A DNA stretch of 64,000 bases, taken from NCBI RefSeq assembly GCF_003426815.1, contig NZ_QKYK01000020.1, positions 1 through 64,000 on the forward strand, in the 5' to 3' direction. This document shows, in pieces, positions 41,005-49,550 of the stretch. The position numbers and the translations under genes are program-made. The notes under the pieces were generated by a model. It worked only from the letters and a program-made list of their open reading frames with translations, was not told the DNA's origin and ran no database searches. Position 1 is the first letter of the stretch; each line of letters starts with the position of its first letter. The stretch comes from Desertimonas flava (GTDB taxonomy: Bacteria; Actinomycetota; Acidimicrobiia; Acidimicrobiales; Ilumatobacteraceae).

Positions 41005-42720
41005 ATGAAATATCGTTCGCTCATCGCCATCGCGGCCGTCGGCGCACTCGCGCTCGCGTCCTGCGGTGACGACGATGACGCGGCCGGCGAGGCCACCACA
41101 CCGGCAGCGGTGACCCAGGCTGCTGCCGACGCCACGGAAGCCGAGGCCACCGACGCTGTCGCGGTGACCACCGCCGAGACCACCGAGGCCGTTGCCACCA
41201 CCGAGGGCGCTGACGCGACGGTGGCCGCTGCGACGACCGAGGCTGCCGCCGAGACCACCGAGGCTGCTGCCACCACCGAGGCCGCCGCGACGACCGAGGC
41301 CGCCGCGACGACCGAAGCCGTGGCCACGACCGAAGCCGTGGCCACGACCGAAGCCGTTGCCACCACCGAAGCGGTCGCCACCACCGAAGCGGTCGCCACC
41401 ACCGAAGCGGTCGCCACCACCGAAGCCGTTGCCACCACCGAAGCGGTCGCCACCACCGAAGCGGTCGCCACCACCGAAGCGGTCGCCACCACCGAAGCGG
41501 TCGCCACCACCGAAGCGGTCGCCACCACCGAAGCCGTTGCCACGACCGAAGCGGTCGCCACGACGGAGCCGACAGCGACCACCGAGGCCGCTGCCGAGAC
41601 CACCGAACCGGCCGCCACCACCGAGGCCGTCACCGAGACCACCGAACCGGCCGCCACCACCGAGGCCGTCACCGAGACCACCGAACCGGCCGCCACCACC
41701 GAGGCCGTCGCCGAGACCACCGAGCCGGCCGCCACGACGGAGCCGACGGCGAGCACCGGTCCCAGCGAGGGCAGCGAGCCCGCCGGGTCCGACGTCGCGG
41801 GCGGCATCACGTTCCCGGTCACCCCGGGTCCGGATTGGCCGGAGTCGCTGACGTTCACGCTCACCCCGTCGCAGGAGGCGGGCGGTCTCATCGACACCGC
41901 CACACCGCTCGCCGAGGCCCTCGCCGAGCGTTTGGGCATCGACGTCGAGCCCATCGTGCCGTCCGACTTCGCCGGTGTGATCACCGCCCTGACCTCCGGT
42001 CAGGCACAGATCGCCGGCGGCCTCGGCCCGGTGCAGATGGTGCAGGCCGAAGACGATGCCGGCGCCGAGCTCATCCTCCAGTCCGAGCGCTTCGGCAGCT
42101 ACGAGTACGTCACGCAGTGGTTCACCAACGACCCCGACACGTTCTGCGAGGACACGCCGGTCGAGGATCCCGAGTCCGGGTTCCTCTTCTGCAACGGCGT
42201 GCTCGACGCGACCGGTCCGTCCGATGGCCCGATCGGTGAGGACCACCTCGCCGACGTCGCCGGCCAGACCGTGGCCTTCGTCGACCAGGGCTCGGCATCG
42301 GGGTACCTCGTGCCGTCGCTGCAACTGCTCAACGCCGACGTCGACCCGCAGGACGACATCGAGACCATCTTCGCCGGTGGCCACGACGCGGCGGTCCAGG
42401 CCGTGTACGACGGCACGGCGTCGGTCGGAGTCTCGTTCAACGACGCCCGCACCACCCTTGTCGACCAGTACCCCGACGTGGGTGAGAAGGTCGTCGTCTT
42501 CGCCTGGTCGTTCCCGATCCCGAACGACGGCTTCGCCGTCGCCGGCGACCTGCCCGAGGATCTCAAGGAGGCCATCACCGCCGCCTTCCTCGACATCGCC
42601 GCCAACGATCCGGACGTCCTCTCGGAGGTGTACGACATCGACGGCCTGACGCCGGTCGATGGGGCCGACTTCGACGTCATCCGCGACCTGCGGGCTCAGC
42701 TCTCCGACCTGCTCGAGTGA
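41005..42720 (+). CDS. phnD: Phosphonate/phosphite-type ABC transporter lipoprotein PhnD with long repetitive linker
   Basis: The 571-residue protein has a lipoprotein signal ending ALALASCGDD (lipid anchor cysteine at residue 20), then an exceptional Thr/Glu/Ala/Val-rich linker at about 28-255 and a C-terminal PhnD-like binding domain from about 275 (LTFTLTPSQEAGGLIDTATPLAEAL is the family's usual substrate-site opening; VAGQTVAFVDQGSASGYLVPSLQL follows). The linker probably spans the cell wall. Phosphate-like sites bind phosphonate, phosphite or hypophosphite; no C-P lyase genes are nearby, so the ligand is open. The gap before it (40867-41004) holds short hairpins (CCCCTCTTGGGG; GTGGCGGGTCCGCCGTCAC). 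Confidence 0.85.
   Translation: MKYRSLIAIAAVGALALASCGDDDDAAGEATTPAAVTQAAADATEAEATDAVAVTTAETTEAVATTEGADATVAAATTEAAAETTEAAATTEAAATTEAAATTEAVATTEAVATTEAVATTEAVATTEAVATTEAVATTEAVATTEAVATTEAVATTEAVATTEAVATTEAVATTEAVATTEAVATTEPTATTEAAAETTEPAATTEAVTETTEPAATTEAVTETTEPAATTEAVAETTEPAATTEPTASTGPSEGSEPAGSDVAGGITFPVTPGPDWPESLTFTLTPSQEAGGLIDTATPLAEALAERLGIDVEPIVPSDFAGVITALTSGQAQIAGGLGPVQMVQAEDDAGAELILQSERFGSYEYVTQWFTNDPDTFCEDTPVEDPESGFLFCNGVLDATGPSDGPIGEDHLADVAGQTVAFVDQGSASGYLVPSLQLLNADVDPQDDIETIFAGGHDAAVQAVYDGTASVGVSFNDARTTLVDQYPDVGEKVVVFAWSFPIPNDGFAVAGDLPEDLKEAITAAFLDIAANDPDVLSEVYDIDGLTPVDGADFDVIRDLRAQLSDLLE
41290..41750 (+). repeat. In-frame 18-bp and 39-bp tandem repeats in phnD
   Basis: An 18-bp unit encoding TTEAVA is repeated 14 times in a row (about 41310-41575), after less regular TTEAAA units. 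It is followed by four 39-bp units encoding ETTEPAATTEAV(T/A) or its variant (about 41593-41750). Third-codon positions alternate between GCGGTC and GCCGTT/G versions, which suggests recurrent unequal exchange. Confidence 0.92.
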
Positions 42721-42825
42721 CGTCACCCGGGCAGAACTGAGCGTTCACGTCTCGTCGGGCCGGGTCGTTCTCACGAACGATCCGGCCCGGCGCCGTTTTC
42801 CACGACCGTTTGCACGAGGGGTTGC

Positions 42826-43605
42826 ATGATCCGCTTCGAGAAGGCCAGCGTCACCTACGGGGGTGGCGTGCATGCGATGAAGGATCTCGATCTCGAGATC
42901 GCCGACGGTGAGTTCGTCGTCGTCGTCGGTCTGTCGGGCGCCGGCAAGTCGACGCTCGTGCGGGCCATCAACGGGCTGGTGCCGCTCACCTCGGGGACCC
43001 TCGAGGTCAACGGCACGATGGTGTCGGGGCTCTCGGGCCGCGGCCTGCGCGACCTCCGGGCCGGCATCGGCATGATCTTCCAGAGCTTCAACCTCGTCAA
43101 CCGCACGACCGTGCTCAACAACGTGCTGATGGGGCGGCTCCACAAGGTGCCCACCTACCGCACGATCTTCGGTGCCTACCCGGCGGCCGACAAGGAGCTC
43201 GCCCTCCAGGCGCTCGAGCGTGTGGAGATCGTCGACAAGGCCTACGTCCGGGCGTCGAACCTGTCGGGGGGACAGCGCCAGCGGGTCGGCATCGCCCGGG
43301 CCCTGGCCCAGGAGCCGAGCATCATCCTCGCCGACGAGCCGGTGGCGTCGCTCGACCCGCCGACGAGTCACGTCGTGATGAAGGATCTCCAGCGCATCAA
43401 CCGCGAGCTGGGCATCACCACCATCGTCAACCTCCACTTCCTCGACCTCGCCACCAAGTACGCCGACCGGATCGTCGGCCTCCGCTCGGGCGAACTCGTC
43501 TTCGACGGGACGGGCGCCGAAGCCGACGCCACGGTGTTCGAGCGGATCTACGGCCGCAGCCTCACCGCCGACGACACGATGGACAAGTCGGCCGCCGCAC
43601 TGTGA
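42826..43605 (+). CDS. phnC: Phosphonate-type ABC transporter ATPase PhnC
   Basis: The 259-residue ATPase has Walker A GLSGAGKST, the Q-loop in IFQSFNLVNRTTVLNNVLMG (the LVNRTTVLNNVL-like part is typical of PhnC), signature LSGGQRQRVGIARAL and Walker B IILADEPVASLD. It lies 105 bases after phnD and overlaps phnE by 4 bases, so it is the ATPase of this importer. Confidence 0.92.
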   Translation: MIRFEKASVTYGGGVHAMKDLDLEIADGEFVVVVGLSGAGKSTLVRAINGLVPLTSGTLEVNGTMVSGLSGRGLRDLRAGIGMIFQSFNLVNRTTVLNNVLMGRLHKVPTYRTIFGAYPAADKELALQALERVEIVDKAYVRASNLSGGQRQRVGIARALAQEPSIILADEPVASLDPPTSHVVMKDLQRINRELGITTIVNLHFLDLATKYADRIVGLRSGELVFDGTGAEADATVFERIYGRSLTADDTMDKSAAAL

Positions 43606-44444
43606 CCGACACCGCCATCGCGCCCGGCGAGCCGGCTCGCCCCGCCACCCTGCCGGCGCGGCACGCACGGCCGCGCAAGCCGCGGCCCGGCCTCTTCGGC
43701 ATCGGTCTCGGGGTTGCCGCCGTGACGATCACGGTCCTGGCAGTTCGGGCGACCGAGTTCTCCGTCGCCGACATCTTCGACACGATCGGCAACAAGAACC
43801 CGGTGCTCGAAGCGTTGCCCCACGCCGAACTCAGTCAGATCTTCTCGCCCCGGTCGCGGGCGGCGTTCATGGACACGCTGCGCATGGCCGTGCTGGCCAG
43901 CATCGCCGGATCGATCGTGGCGCTCCCGTTCGCGCTGCTTTCGACGAGGTTCGGTGCGCCCTGGCTCCCGCTTCGTGGAGTTGTGCGCCTCGTCTCCGGA
44001 ATCGTCCGCGCCGTGCCCGAGATCCTCTGGGCGATGCTGTTCGTCGCCGGTGTCAGCATCGGAAAGCTGGCGGGTCTCCTCGCCCTCTTCATGTTCACGA
44101 TCGCCGTCGTCACCAAGCTCACGGCCGACACGATCGACGGCATCGACACCGGCCCGCTCGAGGCCGCTGACGCCGCCGGCGCGGGACGCACGCAGATGCT
44201 CCGCACCGCCGTCATCCCCCAGATCCTCCCCGCCTACTCGTCGTTCGTCCTCTACGCCTTCGAGCTCAACATCCGCGGCTCGGCGGTGCTCGGCTTCGTC
44301 GGTGCCGGTGGCATCGGCGAGCGCATCCAGTTCTTCCAGGGGCAGAACGACTGGGAGCGGATGTGGGGCATCACCGTGATGTTCATCGCCGTCGTGTTCG
44401 TGATCGACCGCATCTCCACGCTGCTGCGGCGGAGGCTTGTATGA
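43602..44444 (+). CDS. phnE: Phosphonate-type ABC permease PhnE (first copy)
   Basis: The 280-residue membrane protein has about six helices and the EAA loop EAADAAGAGRTQMLRTAVIP, with VGAGGIGERIQFFQ near the end, both typical of PhnE. Extended N-terminus is Pro/Arg-rich. It pairs with the second permease gene, overlapping it as ATGA; such importers often have two PhnE-type subunits. Confidence 0.9.
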   Translation: MTDTAIAPGEPARPATLPARHARPRKPRPGLFGIGLGVAAVTITVLAVRATEFSVADIFDTIGNKNPVLEALPHAELSQIFSPRSRAAFMDTLRMAVLASIAGSIVALPFALLSTRFGAPWLPLRGVVRLVSGIVRAVPEILWAMLFVAGVSIGKLAGLLALFMFTIAVVTKLTADTIDGIDTGPLEAADAAGAGRTQMLRTAVIPQILPAYSSFVLYAFELNIRGSAVLGFVGAGGIGERIQFFQGQNDWERMWGITVMFIAVVFVIDRISTLLRRRLV

Positions 44445-45343
44445 CGTCGTCGGCGACTCCGGGGCGTCCCGGCACCGTTCGGCCGAGCCCGCCCGTCCGG
44501 TGGGGCCTGATCGTGTCGATCGCCGTGGTCGTCGGCGCGGCGACGTGGGCGATCACCGGCCTCGACGTGCGGTGGAGCAAGGTGTGGACTGCGCCCGTCG
44601 AGATGTGGCGGCGCGTCGTCCGCCTGATGGTGGAGAACGCGTCGTGGGACTACGTCGGCGACGCGCTCTCGGCGATGTGGGATTCGATCGCCATCGCGTG
44701 GCTCGGCACGTTGTTCGCGTCGGTCTTCATCATCCCGCTCGGTGTGCTCGGCGCCGAGAACGTCGTCGGCCGCTGGGTGGCGTTCGGATCGCGGCAGGTG
44801 TTCAACGTGCTGCGGGCGATCCCGGAGATCGTCCTCGTCCTGGCCGTCATTCCCGTCCTCGGCCTGTCGAAGACGGCTGGGGTGATCGCCATCGGCATCG
44901 GCTCGATCGGCACGATGAGCAAGCTCACGGCCGACGTGATCGAGGGCATCGACAAGGGGCCCCTGGAGGCGGCCGACGCCACCGGGGCCGGCCGCCTCGA
45001 CCGCGTGCGCTGGGGCGTGCTGCCCCAGGCGATGCCGGAGATCGCCTCGTTCCTGCTCTACCGCTTCGAGATCAACATCCGGGTGTCGGCCATCCTCGGC
45101 GCCGTCGGCGCCGGCGGCATCGGCGAGCTCGTGGTCCTCAACCTGCGGTTCAAGGAGTTCGGCGTGGCCGGTGTCGGCATGGTGGTCATGATCGTCATCA
45201 CGATCCTCGTCGACACGGTGTCGGGCGCCGTGCGTCGTCGCATCCTCGCCGGCCCAGGTGCACCGCTGCGCGGCGGCCCCGACCTCGACCCCGAACTCCG
45301 TGGCGAGCTCTACCTCGGCGGTGGAGCCGGCGGCGTCGGCTGA
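44441..45343 (+). CDS. phnE: Phosphonate-type ABC permease PhnE (second copy)
   Basis: The 300-residue permease carries the same EAA loop form (EAADATGAGRLDRVRWGVLP) and VGAGGIGELVVLNL. It shares a similar fold and motifs with the preceding gene, so the two likely form a heterodimeric pore. The C-terminus is Gly-rich. It ends against a palindromic repeat that separates it from dus. Confidence 0.9.
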   Translation: MTSSATPGRPGTVRPSPPVRWGLIVSIAVVVGAATWAITGLDVRWSKVWTAPVEMWRRVVRLMVENASWDYVGDALSAMWDSIAIAWLGTLFASVFIIPLGVLGAENVVGRWVAFGSRQVFNVLRAIPEIVLVLAVIPVLGLSKTAGVIAIGIGSIGTMSKLTADVIEGIDKGPLEAADATGAGRLDRVRWGVLPQAMPEIASFLLYRFEINIRVSAILGAVGAGGIGELVVLNLRFKEFGVAGVGMVVMIVITILVDTVSGAVRRRILAGPGAPLRGGPDLDPELRGELYLGGGAGGVG

Positions 45344-45413
45344 GCGTTACGGTAGGTGCCAGGCACCTTCCGTAACGCGTGAACCTGACGGTTCGCCTGG
45401 CACCGACCGTTAG
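45344..45413. repeat. Palindrome family copies 3 and 4, in tandem
   Basis: The first, 45344-45378, has arms GCGTTACGGTAGGTGCC and its near complement (one mismatch) around a central A. The second, 45384-45413, has a less regular CGGTTCGCC-T-GGCACCGACCG structure. They fill the convergent gap between phnE and dus and can act as a bidirectional terminator. Confidence 0.85.
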
Positions 45414-45423
45414 GTCGCACAGA

Positions 45424-46623
45424 TCAGCCGCCGGAGAGCGCCATCACGTCGTTGTCGTCGGGCACGGTGACGTCGTGCTCGAGCGCCGACGGGTCGTCGA
45501 GGTAGCCGGCCGGCAGTGACACCTTGATCGGTCCGTTGGTGTGGCCGCGCTTGATGCGCTCGCCACCCGGGACCACGGTGAGGGAGCGGTCGAGTCCGCC
45601 GAGGATGTCGTCGAGCTCGGCGATCGACGACACCATCGCCGCCCGGCGCCGCACCTCGGGACCCACCGGGTAGCCGGTGAAGTACCACGCCGTGTGCTTG
45701 CGGAAGTCGCGCATGGCGATGAATTCGCCGCTGTTGCGGCCGGGCGCCACGTTCCCGTGGGCGTAGTGCTCGGCCAGCATCCGGCCGTGCTCGGCCATCA
45801 CGTCGATCACGTCGCCGAGCGGGCGCGACGCCGGGGCCTCGCCGTCACTGCGTTCTGGGCCACGCGGGCCGGCACCGAGGACGGTGAGCAGGTCGCCGAA
45901 GAGCCACGGCCGGCCGAGGCAGCCACGACCGATCACCACCCCGTCGCAGCCCGTCTGGCGCATCATCTCCACGGCGTCGCCGGCCTCCCAGATGTCGCCG
46001 TTGCCGAGCACCGGGATCGACGACACGTGGGCCTTGAGCTCGCCGATGGCGTCCCAGCGGGCGTCGCCGGCGTAGTGCTGCTCGGCGGTCCGGGCGTGCA
46101 GGGCGATCGCCGCGATGCCCTCGTCGGCGCAGACGGTTCCGGCGCGCAGGTGGGTCAGCAGGTCGTCGAACAGGCCCATGCGGAACTTGGCGGTCACCGG
46201 CACGCCGTACGGCTGGGCGGCGTGCACGGCAGCGCGAACGATGGCGGCGAGCAGGGCCGGCTTGGCCGGGACCGCCGCTCCCCCGCCCCTGCGGGTCACC
46301 TTGGCCGCCGGGCAGCCGAAGTTGAGGTCGACGTGATCGACGATGCCGTCACCGCACACCCGATCGACCGCCCGCCCCAGCATCTCGGGGTCGGAGCCGT
46401 AGATCTGCAGGCTGCGGGGCTGCTCGTCGGGACCGAACTGCATCATCGTGTCGGTCTTCGGGTTGCGATGCACGACCGCAGTGGCCATCACCATCTCGTT
46501 GACGTACACAAGGCCGGGGCCGAACCGGCGACACAGGGCGCGGAACGGCGCGTTCGTGACGCCGGCCATCGGGGCCAGCACCACCGGCGCCGCCGGCACG
46601 AAGTCACCGATCCGCAGTTCCAT
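45424..46623 (-). CDS. dus: tRNA-dihydrouridine synthase
   Basis: The 399-residue flavoenzyme reduces uridine in tRNA D-loops. It has the opening VLAPMAGVTNAPFRALC, the catalytic cysteine in DLNFGCPAAKV (about residue 104) and the FMN phosphate-binding segment CDGVVIGRGCLGRPWL. It is at the left end of the conserved tsa/alr/glmM block and is separated from tsaD by a hairpin. Confidence 0.94.
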   Translation of the reverse strand: MELRIGDFVPAAPVVLAPMAGVTNAPFRALCRRFGPGLVYVNEMVMATAVVHRNPKTDTMMQFGPDEQPRSLQIYGSDPEMLGRAVDRVCGDGIVDHVDLNFGCPAAKVTRRGGGAAVPAKPALLAAIVRAAVHAAQPYGVPVTAKFRMGLFDDLLTHLRAGTVCADEGIAAIALHARTAEQHYAGDARWDAIGELKAHVSSIPVLGNGDIWEAGDAVEMMRQTGCDGVVIGRGCLGRPWLFGDLLTVLGAGPRGPERSDGEAPASRPLGDVIDVMAEHGRMLAEHYAHGNVAPGRNSGEFIAMRDFRKHTAWYFTGYPVGPEVRRRAAMVSSIAELDDILGGLDRSLTVVPGGERIKRGHTNGPIKVSLPAGYLDDPSALEHDVTVPDDNDVMALSGG

Positions 46624-46652
46624 CGCCGTTCGACGCTACCGACCGAACTTCT

Positions 46653-46692
46653 TGTACTGGTTTCTCGTCACCCGTGACGAAAGATCAGTACA
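46653..46692 (-). terminator. Hairpin after tsaD, before dus
   Basis: TGTACTG and TTTC..GTCAC pair with GTGACGAAA and CAGTACA, with small bulges. On the minus strand it lies about 24 bases beyond the tsaD stop, so it probably ends the tsa operon before dus. Confidence 0.6.
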
Positions 46693-46715
46693 GGAACTCG
46701 AGCTGGCCCGGAGGC

Positions 46716-47735
46716 TCAGGTGGGGATGACGAGGCGGAGGTTGGGAATGGCGCCGGTGTCGAGCGGCGACGGGCCGTCGAGACGCAGGCGGTGCCAGCCG
46801 GCGGCGGCGATCATCGCCGCGTTGTCGGTGCACATCTCGCGCGACGGGAGATAGGCCCGCCGCTCGTCGGCGGCAGCGGCGGCCGACATCGCCGCCCGCA
46901 GCACGCCGTTGGCCGCCACCCCACCACCGAGGGCGATGCCCTTGGCGTCGATCTCGGCCGCCGCTCGCCGCGCCTTGTCGACGAGCACGTCCACCACGGC
47001 GTCCTGGAACGAGGCAGCCACATCGGCCGTCGCCACGTCGGGGTGCTTGCGCACGTAGTTCATCACCGACGTCTTGAGCCCCGAGAAGCTGAAGTCGAGC
47101 CCAGCGTCCCGCATCGCCCGCGGGAACCGGATCGCCGACGGGTCGCCGTCGCGGGCCGTCGTCTCGATCGCCGGCCCGCCCGGATAGCCGAGGCCGAGGA
47201 AGCGGGCGACCTTGTCGAACGCCTCGCCGGCGGCGTCGTCGATCGTCTGGCCGAGGAGCCGGTACTCGCCGGGCGCACGCATCTCGACCAGCATCGTGTG
47301 ACCACCGGACACGAGCAGCACGACGATCGGGAACTCGATCGAGGGGTCATCGAGGAGGGCCGCGTAGAGGTGCGCCTCGAGGTGATTGACCGCCACGAAC
47401 GGTACGCCCCACGCGTAGGCGAGGGCCTTGGCCGCCGACACGCCGACGAGCAGGGCGCCGATGAGGCCCGGACCGACGGTGCAGGCGACGGCGTCGATGC
47501 GGGACTCCTCGACGCCGGCCTCGACGATCGCTCGGGCGACGACGGGGTTGAGGAGGTCGAGATGGGCCCGGCTGGCCACCTCGGGGACGACCCCGCCGAA
47601 TGCCGCGTGCAGCTCGATCTGCGAGCTCACCACGCTCGACGCGATGTCGCTGCCTCCGAGCACGATCGCCGCAGCGGTCTCGTCGCAGCTCGTCTCGATC
47701 CCGAGCACGACCGTGTTCTCGTCGATTGGTTTCAT
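46716..47735 (-). CDS. tsaD: tRNA N6-threonylcarbamoyltransferase TsaD
   Basis: The 339-residue protein has VLGIETSCDETAAAIV at the N-terminus, the metal-binding histidines in NHLEAHLYA (about 113-121) and the ATP-site LLVSGGHTMLV. With TsaB and TsaE it transfers threonylcarbamoyl to A37 of ANN-decoding tRNAs (t6A). The start overlaps the rimI stop by 4 bases. Confidence 0.97.
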   Translation of the reverse strand: MKPIDENTVVLGIETSCDETAAAIVLGGSDIASSVVSSQIELHAAFGGVVPEVASRAHLDLLNPVVARAIVEAGVEESRIDAVACTVGPGLIGALLVGVSAAKALAYAWGVPFVAVNHLEAHLYAALLDDPSIEFPIVVLLVSGGHTMLVEMRAPGEYRLLGQTIDDAAGEAFDKVARFLGLGYPGGPAIETTARDGDPSAIRFPRAMRDAGLDFSFSGLKTSVMNYVRKHPDVATADVAASFQDAVVDVLVDKARRAAAEIDAKGIALGGGVAANGVLRAAMSAAAAADERRAYLPSREMCTDNAAMIAAAGWHRLRLDGPSPLDTGAIPNLRLVIPT

Positions 47736-48274
47736 CGCGCGAGCTCCCCGAGGCGGTGGGCGTACTCAGGGCTCTGGATGTCGTGGCACCACATGACGAT
47801 GGCGTCGGTGTTGCCCTCGTAGTAGTTCTTGCGGATGCCGGCGGGTACGAACCCGAAACGCCGGTACAGCTCCTGCGCCCCGTGACTGCTCGCCCGCACC
47901 TCGAGCGTCCACGCCGAACACCCGCGGCTGACGGCCGCCTTGGCCAGCGCCACCATCAGGCGCGTGGCGACGCCCGTGCGACGCTCGTCGGGGTGCACGG
48001 CGATGTTGGTGACGTGCGCCTCGCCGCCCGCCTGATCGTCGATGAACATCACCCCGGCGTACCCGAGCACTCGGGTGCCGCGCCGGGCGACGAGATAGAG
48101 CCGCCGCCCCGACCGCTCCTCGCGCAACTCGTCGTGGAACACCTGCGCCGACCACGGCTTCGGGTAGGCGACGCGCTCGATGTCCATGATCTGGCCGATG
48201 TGGCGGGTGCGCATGGGGTCGATGGACACCGGCCGCGTCACCGCACGTTCCAGCATCCGGTCCAGAATGCTCAC
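47732..48274 (-). CDS. rimI: Ribosomal protein bS18/N-terminal acetyltransferase RimI
   Basis: The 180-residue GNAT protein has IAVHPDERRTGVATRLMVALAK (acetyl-CoA site) and the RimI-type YYEGNTDAIVM end. GTG 48274 overlaps the tsaB stop (GTGA) and gives the expected length. RimI is commonly embedded between tsaB and tsaD in actinobacteria, as here. Confidence 0.92.
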   Translation of the reverse strand: MSILDRMLERAVTRPVSIDPMRTRHIGQIMDIERVAYPKPWSAQVFHDELREERSGRRLYLVARRGTRVLGYAGVMFIDDQAGGEAHVTNIAVHPDERRTGVATRLMVALAKAAVSRGCSAWTLEVRASSHGAQELYRRFGFVPAGIRKNYYEGNTDAIVMWCHDIQSPEYAHRLGELAR

Positions 48275-48975
48275 GGTGTGCCTCCTGCTGCGGCACGGGT
48301 CGACCAGTTGATCTCGGCGTCGGGGGCGCGCAGGTAGAGCGGGTGGATGTCGGCCGGCTGGGCCCACTCCTCGCGGAGCGCCTTGGCGTGGGCCAGTTGG
48401 ACGAGCGGGCCGGCGCTCGGTGATGCCTCGTCGGCGAATTCGCAGCGATAGCCGTCGCAGATCTCGTCGCGGTAGCGCAGTGCTCCGTCGCCCACGCAGA
48501 GCACCTCCTGGCTGCGGGCGAGGAGGTCGGCCACGAGCTCGTCCACCCCGGCGACCCGGGGCGCCGCCACCTGCTGCAGGCCGCCGGGCACCTGCCGGTA
48601 CATGGCGTAGAACACCTCGCCCTTGCGCGCGTCGACGACCGGGACGACGACTCGATCGGACTGCCGGTGGGGGAAGGCCAGCAGATCGAGTGAGGACAGG
48701 CCGATCATCGGGATGCGCAACGCCTGCGCCAGCGCCTTGGCGGCGGCGAGGCCGACCCGCATGCCGGTGAAGAGACCGGGGCCGATGTCGACGGCGACCA
48801 CGCTGATCTCGCCGATCTCGATGTCGGTCTGCGTGCAGAGGAAGTCGATCGCCGGCATCAACGTCTCGGCGTGCCGCCGGCCGCGGGCGATCTCGAACAG
48901 CCCGATCACGCCCTCGTGACCTCCGATCGCCACGCTCACCTGCGGCGTGGCCGTCTCGATCCCGAGAATCAACAT
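48271..48975 (-). CDS. tsaB: tRNA threonylcarbamoyladenosine biosynthesis protein TsaB
   Basis: The 234-residue protein starts MLILGIETATPQVSVAIGG, followed by the VDIGPGLFTGMRVGLAAAKAL ASKHA-like core. It is the inactive partner that activates TsaD. The ATG at 48975 lies inside the 3' end of tsaE (overlap 7 bases). Confidence 0.95.
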   Translation of the reverse strand: MLILGIETATPQVSVAIGGHEGVIGLFEIARGRRHAETLMPAIDFLCTQTDIEIGEISVVAVDIGPGLFTGMRVGLAAAKALAQALRIPMIGLSSLDLLAFPHRQSDRVVVPVVDARKGEVFYAMYRQVPGGLQQVAAPRVAGVDELVADLLARSQEVLCVGDGALRYRDEICDGYRCEFADEASPSAGPLVQLAHAKALREEWAQPADIHPLYLRAPDAEINWSTRAAAGGTP

Positions 48976-49538
48976 GACGGCAACCCGAGTGCGGCGAGAC
49001 GGGACGTCACGGACGGCCAGCGACGGGCCCACGACGTTCCCGTCGCCGAGATCGTGATGCAGCGACCGGTCGGCGGCTCGACGTCGGCGACCGTGTCGTC
49101 CTCGTCGTCTCCGGCTGCGTCCTCGTCGCCGGGGAAGTCCAAGCGGACGACGAGGTGCTCACCCAGTGAGCCGGCGACCACGTCGCCCCACTCGACGAGC
49201 ACGATGCCCTTGAACTCGGCCAGTTCGCCGAGCGCCAGGTCGGCGACCTCGGCGAACTGCTCGAGCCGGTAGATGTCGGCGTGATGAAGGGTGATCGGCG
49301 TGCCGAGCACGGTGGCGTCGTAGCTGTGCACGAGCGTGAAGGTCGGTGAGGTGATCGGTTCGGTCACGCCGAGGGCGTGCCCGAATCCCTGGGCGAACGC
49401 CGTCTTGCCGGCGCCCATCTCGCCGGCCAGCACGACGATGTCGCCGGGGCGACAGACGGCCGCGAGCTCACCGGCGATGGCGTGCGTCGACGCCACCGAT
49501 GACGCGAGTAGGGAGAGGCGGGCAGCGGGTGGCGACAC
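48969..49538 (-). CDS. tsaE: tRNA threonylcarbamoyladenosine biosynthesis ATPase TsaE
   Basis: The 189-residue protein has Walker A GEMGAGKTAFAQGF and LPSPTF-type motif ITSPTFTLVHSY, then the HADIYRL metal/switch region. After IVLVEWGDVV it carries an acidic stretch (FPGDEDAAGDDEDD) and a longer tail than usual. It is followed at once by tsaB. Confidence 0.93.
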   Translation of the reverse strand: MSPPAARLSLLASSVASTHAIAGELAAVCRPGDIVVLAGEMGAGKTAFAQGFGHALGVTEPITSPTFTLVHSYDATVLGTPITLHHADIYRLEQFAEVADLALGELAEFKGIVLVEWGDVVAGSLGEHLVVRLDFPGDEDAAGDDEDDTVADVEPPTGRCITISATGTSWARRWPSVTSRLAALGLPSC

Positions 49539-49550
49539 GGCGTATCTACG

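Noticed and set aside
41290-41750. CRISPR-like array
   Set aside because: Units are contiguous, in frame and without unique spacers; no cas genes nearby.
40980-41984. Ser/Val/Ala repeat protein on the minus strand
   Set aside because: It is the antisense reading of the phnD tandem repeats; no start signal or independent support.
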